From Thermus oshimai DSM 12092 (GTDB lineage Bacteria; Deinococcota; Deinococci; Deinococcales; Thermaceae), in contig NZ_KB890622.1 of the NCBI RefSeq assembly GCF_000373145.1, forward strand, positions 1 through 64,000: DNA of 64,000 bases, read 5' to 3'. The position numbers and the translations under genes are program-made. How positions within the stretch are numbered: the first letter of the stretch is position 1; each line of letters starts with the position of its first letter. Positions 57,726 through 64,000 of the stretch are shown here, piece after piece. The notes below the pieces were generated by a model that saw only the letters and a list, made by a program, of their open reading frames with translations, ran no database searches and had not been told where the DNA came from.

Positions 57726-59141
57726 ATGCTGGCCCACGAGCTCCGCGCCCAGGTGGCCCGGAAGGCCCTTTCCCCCAAGGAGGTGGCCCAGGCCTACCTG
57801 GAGCGCATCGCCAAGCTGGACCCAGGGATCGGGGCCTACCTCACCCTGAACGAGCGCCTCCTGGAGGAGGCGGAGGCCCTGGACCCCGCCCTGCCCCTTG
57901 CGGGGCTTATGGTGGCGGTGAAGGACAACATCGTCACCAAGGGCCTCCGCACCACCGCGGGAAGCCGCCTTCTCCAGGACTTCATCCCCCCCTACGAGGC
58001 CACCGCGGTGGCCCGGCTCAAGGCGAGGGGGGCTCTGGTCCTCGGCAAGACCAACCTGGACGAGTTCGGCATGGGCTCCAGCACGGAGCACTCCGCCTTC
58101 TTCCCCACCAAAAACCCCTTTGACCCCACCCGGGTCCCCGGGGGGTCCAGCGGGGGGAGCGCGGCGGCGGTGGCCGCGGACCTGGCCCCCCTGGCCCTGG
58201 GCTCGGACACGGGGGGGAGCGTGCGCCAGCCCGCGGCCTTCTCGGGGGTCTACGGCCTCAAGCCCACCTACGGCCGGGTGAGCCGGTTTGGCCTCATCGC
58301 CTACGCCAGCAGCCTGGACCAGATCGGCCCCCTGGCGCGGAGCGTGCGGGACCTCGCCCTTCTCATGGACGCCATGGCGGGGCTAGACTCCCTGGACGCC
58401 ACCAGCCTGGACCTCCCCCCCCGCTTCCAGCAGGCCCTAGAGGAGCCCCTTCCCCCCTTAAGGCTTGGGGTGGTGCGGGAGGGGCTTTCCGGGAACACCC
58501 CTGGGGTGGAGCGGGCCCTGGAGGAGGCCCTAAGGGTCTTTGAGGGGCTTGGGCTTCGGGTGAAGGAGGTCTCCTGGCCCGCCCTGCCCCTGGCCCTCAA
58601 CGCCTACTACATCCTGGCCCCCGCGGAGGCCAGCTCCAACCTGGCCCGCTACGACGGGACCCTGTACGGCGCCCGGGTGGCCTCGGAGGACCTGGAGGAG
58701 ATGGTGGGGCGGACCCGGGCCCTTTTCGGCCTCGAGGTCAAGCGGCGGATCCTCATGGGCACCTTCGTCCTGGCCAGCGGTTACTACGAGGCCTACTACG
58801 CCCGGGCCCAGGCCTTCCGCCGTCGGCTCAAGGCCGAGGCCAAGGCCCTCTTCCAGGAGGCGGACCTCCTCCTCCTCCCCACCGCGCCCCACCCCGCCTT
58901 TCCCTTGGGGAGCCGGCCCGACCCGCTCGCCCTCTACCGGGAGGACCTCTACACCGTGGGGGCCAACCTCACGGGCCTCCCCGCCCTCTCCTTCCCCGCG
59001 GGGTTTGAGGGGGCTCTCCCCGTGGGCCTCCAGCTCCTCGCCCCCTGGGGGGAGGACGAGCGGCTCCTCCAGGTGGCCCACCGCTTTGAGGAGGCCACGG
59101 CCCGGGCCCATCTCAAGACCCCTCTGGGCGAGACCCTCTGA
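57726..59141 (+). CDS. gatA: Aspartyl/glutamyl-tRNA amidotransferase subunit A
   Basis: Amidase of 471 residues that frees ammonia from glutamine for GatB. The Ser-cisSer-Lys triad is visible: Lys in [19 protein letters not shown], Ser residues in [33 protein letters not shown]. With asnS it suggests both direct and transamidation routes for Asn-tRNA; gatB and gatC are elsewhere. ATG 57726 is 6 nt after TATAGT (57714-57719). Confidence 0.97.
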   Translation: MLAHELRAQVARKALSPKEVAQAYLERIAKLDPGIGAYLTLNERLLEEAEALDPALPLAGLMVAVKDNIVTKGLRTTAGSRLLQDFIPPYEATAVARLKARGALVLGKTNLDEFGMGSSTEHSAFFPTKNPFDPTRVPGGSSGGSAAAVAADLAPLALGSDTGGSVRQPAAFSGVYGLKPTYGRVSRFGLIAYASSLDQIGPLARSVRDLALLMDAMAGLDSLDATSLDLPPRFQQALEEPLPPLRLGVVREGLSGNTPGVERALEEALRVFEGLGLRVKEVSWPALPLALNAYYILAPAEASSNLARYDGTLYGARVASEDLEEMVGRTRALFGLEVKRRILMGTFVLASGYYEAYYARAQAFRRRLKAEAKALFQEADLLLLPTAPHPAFPLGSRPDPLALYREDLYTVGANLTGLPALSFPAGFEGALPVGLQLLAPWGEDERLLQVAHRFEEATARAHLKTPLGETL

Positions 59142-59887
59142 TGGAAGGCCCCCTGCGCTACCGCCTGGCCACCCGCCTGGCCCGGAGGCTTCGGGCCGAG
59201 GGAAGGCCCCTGCCCCTGGAGGCCCTGGGGGAGGCCTTGGGCCTAAGGGGGCCGGTGGAAAAGGTCCTCCTTCCCCTCCTGGACGGGCGCTTTTTCCGGG
59301 AGGAGGGGGTGGGGCTTTGGGAGTGGCGCTACCCCTTTCCCAAGGGGGAGGCGGTGGCGGTCCTGGACCTGGAGACCACGGGCCTTGCCCCGGGGGTGAA
59401 CGAGATCATGGAGGTGGCCCTTCTCCGGCTGGAGGAGGGAAGGCGCCTGGCCTACGGGAGCCTGGTGCGCACCAGGAAGCCCCCAAGCCCTTTTGTCCAG
59501 CGCCTCACGGGCATCCACCCCGACGAGCTCCTTTCCGCCCCGCCCCTAGAGGCCGTCTTGGAGGAGGCCTACCCCCTTCTCCAGGGGGCCACCCTGGTGA
59601 TCCACCACGCCCCCTTTGACCTTTCCTTCCTCCGCCCGGCCCTGGAGCGCGTGGGCCTCCCCTTGGAGAACCCCGTGGTGGACTCCCTGCGCCTTGCGCG
59701 GAGGGCCTTCAAGGGGGTGAAGCGCTACGGGCTGGACGCCCTTTCCGAGCTTTTGGAACTCCCCCCAAGAGGGGTACACCGGGCCATGGGGGACGTGGAG
59801 CGCACGGCCCTTGTCCTTCACGAGGCGTACTATATACTGAGCGCAGGAAGGCCTAAGCCCTTGCGGGATCTAGGGAGGTTTTCGTGA
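59141..59887 (+). CDS. DnaQ-like 3'-5' exonuclease
   Basis: DEDDh exonuclease of 248 residues. An N-terminal ~65-residue helical extension (RYRLATRLARRLRAEGRPLPLEALGEAL) precedes the nuclease: AVLDLETTGLAPG (D, E), HHAPFDLSFL (D), and HRAMGDVERTALVL (H, D). All five catalytic residues are present. It resembles pol III epsilon or DinG-associated nucleases. The ATG overlaps the gatA stop by 1 nt. Confidence 0.93.
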   Translation: MEGPLRYRLATRLARRLRAEGRPLPLEALGEALGLRGPVEKVLLPLLDGRFFREEGVGLWEWRYPFPKGEAVAVLDLETTGLAPGVNEIMEVALLRLEEGRRLAYGSLVRTRKPPSPFVQRLTGIHPDELLSAPPLEAVLEEAYPLLQGATLVIHHAPFDLSFLRPALERVGLPLENPVVDSLRLARRAFKGVKRYGLDALSELLELPPRGVHRAMGDVERTALVLHEAYYILSAGRPKPLRDLGRFS

Positions 59888-60936
59888 CCGCACGTTATAT
59901 CCTCACCAGCCTGTGTATCCAAAACGGCACCATGACCCTCACCGCCTCCCTCCGGGCCCACCTCCTGGGCCGGGAGCGGGTCCGTTTCCTGGACGAGGAC
60001 GGGGAGGTCTACGAGGGGGAGGTGGACTGGAAGGCGGGGGTGGTGCGGGGTCTTGGGCCCTACTACGCCAAGCGCCGCCTGGCGGCCAACGAGGCGGTCC
60101 TCCTCCACTTCCGGGGGGAGGCGGTGGAGCTCCAGGCGGCCCCCCGCGCCCCCTTCCGCCCCCCCGAAAGGCCCGAGCCCCCTAAGGAGAAGGCCCCGCC
60201 CCCCGAGCCCAAGGGGCGCCGGGTGCGGGTGGCCCCCTACCCCCGGGAGGTCCTCTTCCCCCACGAGCCCCTAGACCCCCCAGGGGCCACGGAGGACCTG
60301 AAGCGCCTGGGCTTCGCCCTCGAGGGCGGCCCCCCCTGGGTCTACACCGCCCACCTGGGCCGGCGGACGCTCCGCCTCGTCCTCCTGCGCCTGGGGGAAG
60401 GGGAGCCCGACCTCCTGAAGCCCTACCGGGCCCAGGGGGCCTACGCCGCCCTCCTGGCCCCCGAGTCCCAGAAGGGGGAGGTGGAGGCCCGGGGCCTTCC
60501 CTTCATCTCCCCCGAGGCCCTAAGCCGCCTGGTGCGCCTCAAGGCCCGCTTCCCCCTTTCCCCTTTGGACCTGGAGGACCTCCTTAAGGGGGGCCGGGTG
60601 GACCTCGTGGCGGTGGAGGCCCTGGAGGACCGGCTGGTGGCGGAGTTCGCCGAACGGGGGGCCGTGGCGGCCCTTCTCCTTCTCCTCGCCAAAAGGCCTT
60701 TGGGGGAGGTCTTCCTCCTTGCGGACCTCGAGGCCGAGGCCCTGGAGGAGGGCCTCCTGCCGGAGACCGTCCGCCAGGGGGTGGAGCTCTTCTCCGGGCC
60801 CCCCTTCCTCCTCCTCAAGCGCCTGGCCCCTGGGGAGTTCCTCCTGAGGCAGGGGGTGGAGGAGGCCTTGGCCGACCTCGAGGCCTTCGCCCAAGGGGTG
60901 AGGGCCCGGCTCAGCCGCGTCCAGAAGGGCGCTTGA
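59884..60936 (+). CDS. Hypothetical protein co-operonic with the DnaQ-like exonuclease
   Basis: Protein of 350 residues. An N-terminal ~75-residue small beta domain (LRAHLLGRERVRFLDEDGEVYEGEVDW) precedes a Pro-rich linker (about 88-115, PERPEPPKEKAPPPEPKG) and a helical C-terminal part. No signal peptide or TM helix. GTG 59884 overlaps the exonuclease stop (GTGA), so a nucleic-acid role is possible but not shown. The 3' end overlaps csaB by 26 nt (convergent). No family recognised. Confidence 0.75.
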   Translation: MTARYILTSLCIQNGTMTLTASLRAHLLGRERVRFLDEDGEVYEGEVDWKAGVVRGLGPYYAKRRLAANEAVLLHFRGEAVELQAAPRAPFRPPERPEPPKEKAPPPEPKGRRVRVAPYPREVLFPHEPLDPPGATEDLKRLGFALEGGPPWVYTAHLGRRTLRLVLLRLGEGEPDLLKPYRAQGAYAALLAPESQKGEVEARGLPFISPEALSRLVRLKARFPLSPLDLEDLLKGGRVDLVAVEALEDRLVAEFAERGAVAALLLLLAKRPLGEVFLLADLEAEALEEGLLPETVRQGVELFSGPPFLLLKRLAPGEFLLRQGVEEALADLEAFAQGVRARLSRVQKGA

Positions 60937-61890
60937 CGGGGTGGGCCTCCCCTAAGGCCAGGTCAAAGCTCCGCCGGGCCCTCTCCTTCAGGTGGGCCAC
61001 CTTGTCCCAGTCCGGCCCCCGGCCGTACAGGGCGGCCTTGGCCAGGAGGAGGGGGTCCCCCGGGAGCTCCTGGTGGTAGGCCCCCGTTTCCTTGGCGAAG
61101 GCCGCCACCTTGGGGTCGTAGGAGAGGGCGGCGAAGGGGGTGCCCGCGGCCGCGGCCAGGATGAGGCCGTGGAGGCGCATGGAGATCACATACCCCGCCT
61201 GGGCCGCCAGGTAGAGGACCCGCCTGGGGTCCCCCGTGCGCTCAATGCGGTGGTGGAGGAAGACCTCCGCCACCTCGTCGTCGTAGCCGGGCTGCATGAG
61301 GAGGACCAGGACCTGCCGCCCCTCGTGGAGGAGGTGGTTGGCCGCGGCGTAGAGGGTTTTCACCCCCTCCCGGTAGGCCTCCCCCGCCCGGGGGATGACC
61401 AGGACCAGCCCCTCCTCCCGGGCTACTGGGGGCGGGGTGAGGAGGAGGGCCGGGTCGGCCCCCAGTTCCGCCTTCAGGCCCAGCCTTTCCGCGTAGGCCA
61501 GGGAGTCCTGGTCCCGGAGGAGGAGGGGAACCCCCTTTAGGGCCCTCGCCACCTGCCGCTCCCCCCAGGGGGAGAGGGGGCCTAGGGACTGGTTGAAGAC
61601 CACCACCCGCTTCCGGAAAAGCCGGGCCAGGCGGAGAAGGCTTAGGTAGTATTGAAGGCTTAGGCGGCTGGTGAAGTCCTGCAAAAGCCCCCCGCCCCCA
61701 AGAAGCCAAAGCTCCGCCTTGAGGAGGGCCAGGGGGTTCAGGCGGTGGTAGGCGGGGGCCCCGTGTTCCTGCCGGGTGAGGGCGGGGTTGCCCGAGAGGA
61801 CCACCGCTCCATGCCCCCGGGCCCTCAGCTCCCGCAGGATGGCCTCCAGGATGGCCTCGTCCCCCGCGTTTTTAAAGCCGTAGTACCCCG

Positions 61891-61906
<16 letters not shown>
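60911..61906 (-). CDS. csaB: Polysaccharide pyruvyl transferase CsaB
   Basis: Enzyme of 331 residues that adds ketal pyruvate to wall polysaccharide, creating the anchor for SLH-domain envelope proteins. Motifs: VGVAGYYGFKNAGDEAILEAIL, WLLGGGGLLQDFTS, VVFNQSLGPLS and VISMRLHGLILAAAAGTPFAALSYDPK. In T. thermophilus csaB is needed to attach the SlpA outer layer. I prefer ATG 61906 over TTG 61912. It overlaps the DUF5693 gene by 16 nt. Confidence 0.95.

Positions 61907-64000
<2,094 letters not shown>

Noticed and set aside
56796-58091. A 431-codon minus-strand frame covering miaA and gatA
   Set aside because: Low-complexity Pro/Gly/Arg translation opposite two well-supported genes; no plausible ribosome site.

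Overview
The window is chromosomal DNA of a Thermus species. The G+C content is very high. The proteins (IleRS, AsnRS, AspRS, HisRS, PdxS, Rho, EF4, L31) look like close but non-identical relatives of the T. thermophilus proteins as I remember them. Many starts look leaderless, with a -10 hexamer 6-7 nt before ATG/GTG, as is common in Deinococcus-Thermus. Genes are packed in operons with 1-8 nt overlaps.

Layout. 1-0.8 kb: the 3' end of an IS982-like transposase abuts a truncated Xaa-Pro peptidase gene. 0.9-4.4 kb: ileS behind an isoleucine T-box leader, divergent from a transaldolase-rho pair. 6.4-7.7 kb: secreted LysM/M23 murein hydrolase. 7.75-11.8 kb: pdxS and pdxT (PLP synthase) are separated by a CadC-like regulator, a Cd/Zn/Pb P-type ATPase and a fragment resembling an nhaA 5' end. 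11.9-12.5 kb: leaderless vapBC locus whose toxin gene carries an in-frame amber codon. 12.6-19.9 kb: nhaA, then a translation cluster hisS-aspS-phzF-HAD-asnS on the minus strand. 19.9-23.4 kb: two unknown genes and a molybdate ABC operon behind a probable molybdenum-cofactor-type riboswitch. 23.4-32 kb: family 4 uracil-DNA glycosylase, a kinase-like membrane protein, hisD, a BtuF-like protein, a lipoprotein subtilase, an LCP wall-polymer ligase, an enolase-superfamily enzyme and tRNA-Leu(UAA). 32-43.2 kb: acnA and a MarR-headed RND efflux operon with two TolC proteins. 43.2-50 kb: CNNM/CorC transporter, cytidine deaminase, LEA-like lipoprotein, DapA-family aldolase, an unknown membrane protein, the serine dehydratase beta subunit and a histidine kinase. 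50-55.4 kb: nfeD-floA-small membrane protein-phoH-lepA. 55.5-60.9 kb: rpmE, tdk, hsp20, miaA, gatA, a DnaQ-like exonuclease and an unknown protein. 61-64 kb: csaB, a DUF5693 membrane protein and a partial uridine kinase.

No CRISPR array, prophage or large novel defence island is visible. The unusual signals are regulatory and evolutionary: two symmetric -10 elements that seem to start leaderless transcripts in both directions (sdaAB/unknown and miaA/hsp20), -10 boxes that contain the upstream gene's stop codon, a T-box promoter sharing its -35 with a divergent promoter, the metal island splitting pdxS from pdxT, the amber codon in vapC, and a 28-bp palindrome repeated at gene ends. Envelope genes recur (LysM/M23, LCP, CsaB, DUF5693, RND/TolC), which fits a diderm whose outer layer is anchored through pyruvylated wall polymers. 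All functions are inferred from sequence motifs; no database search was run.
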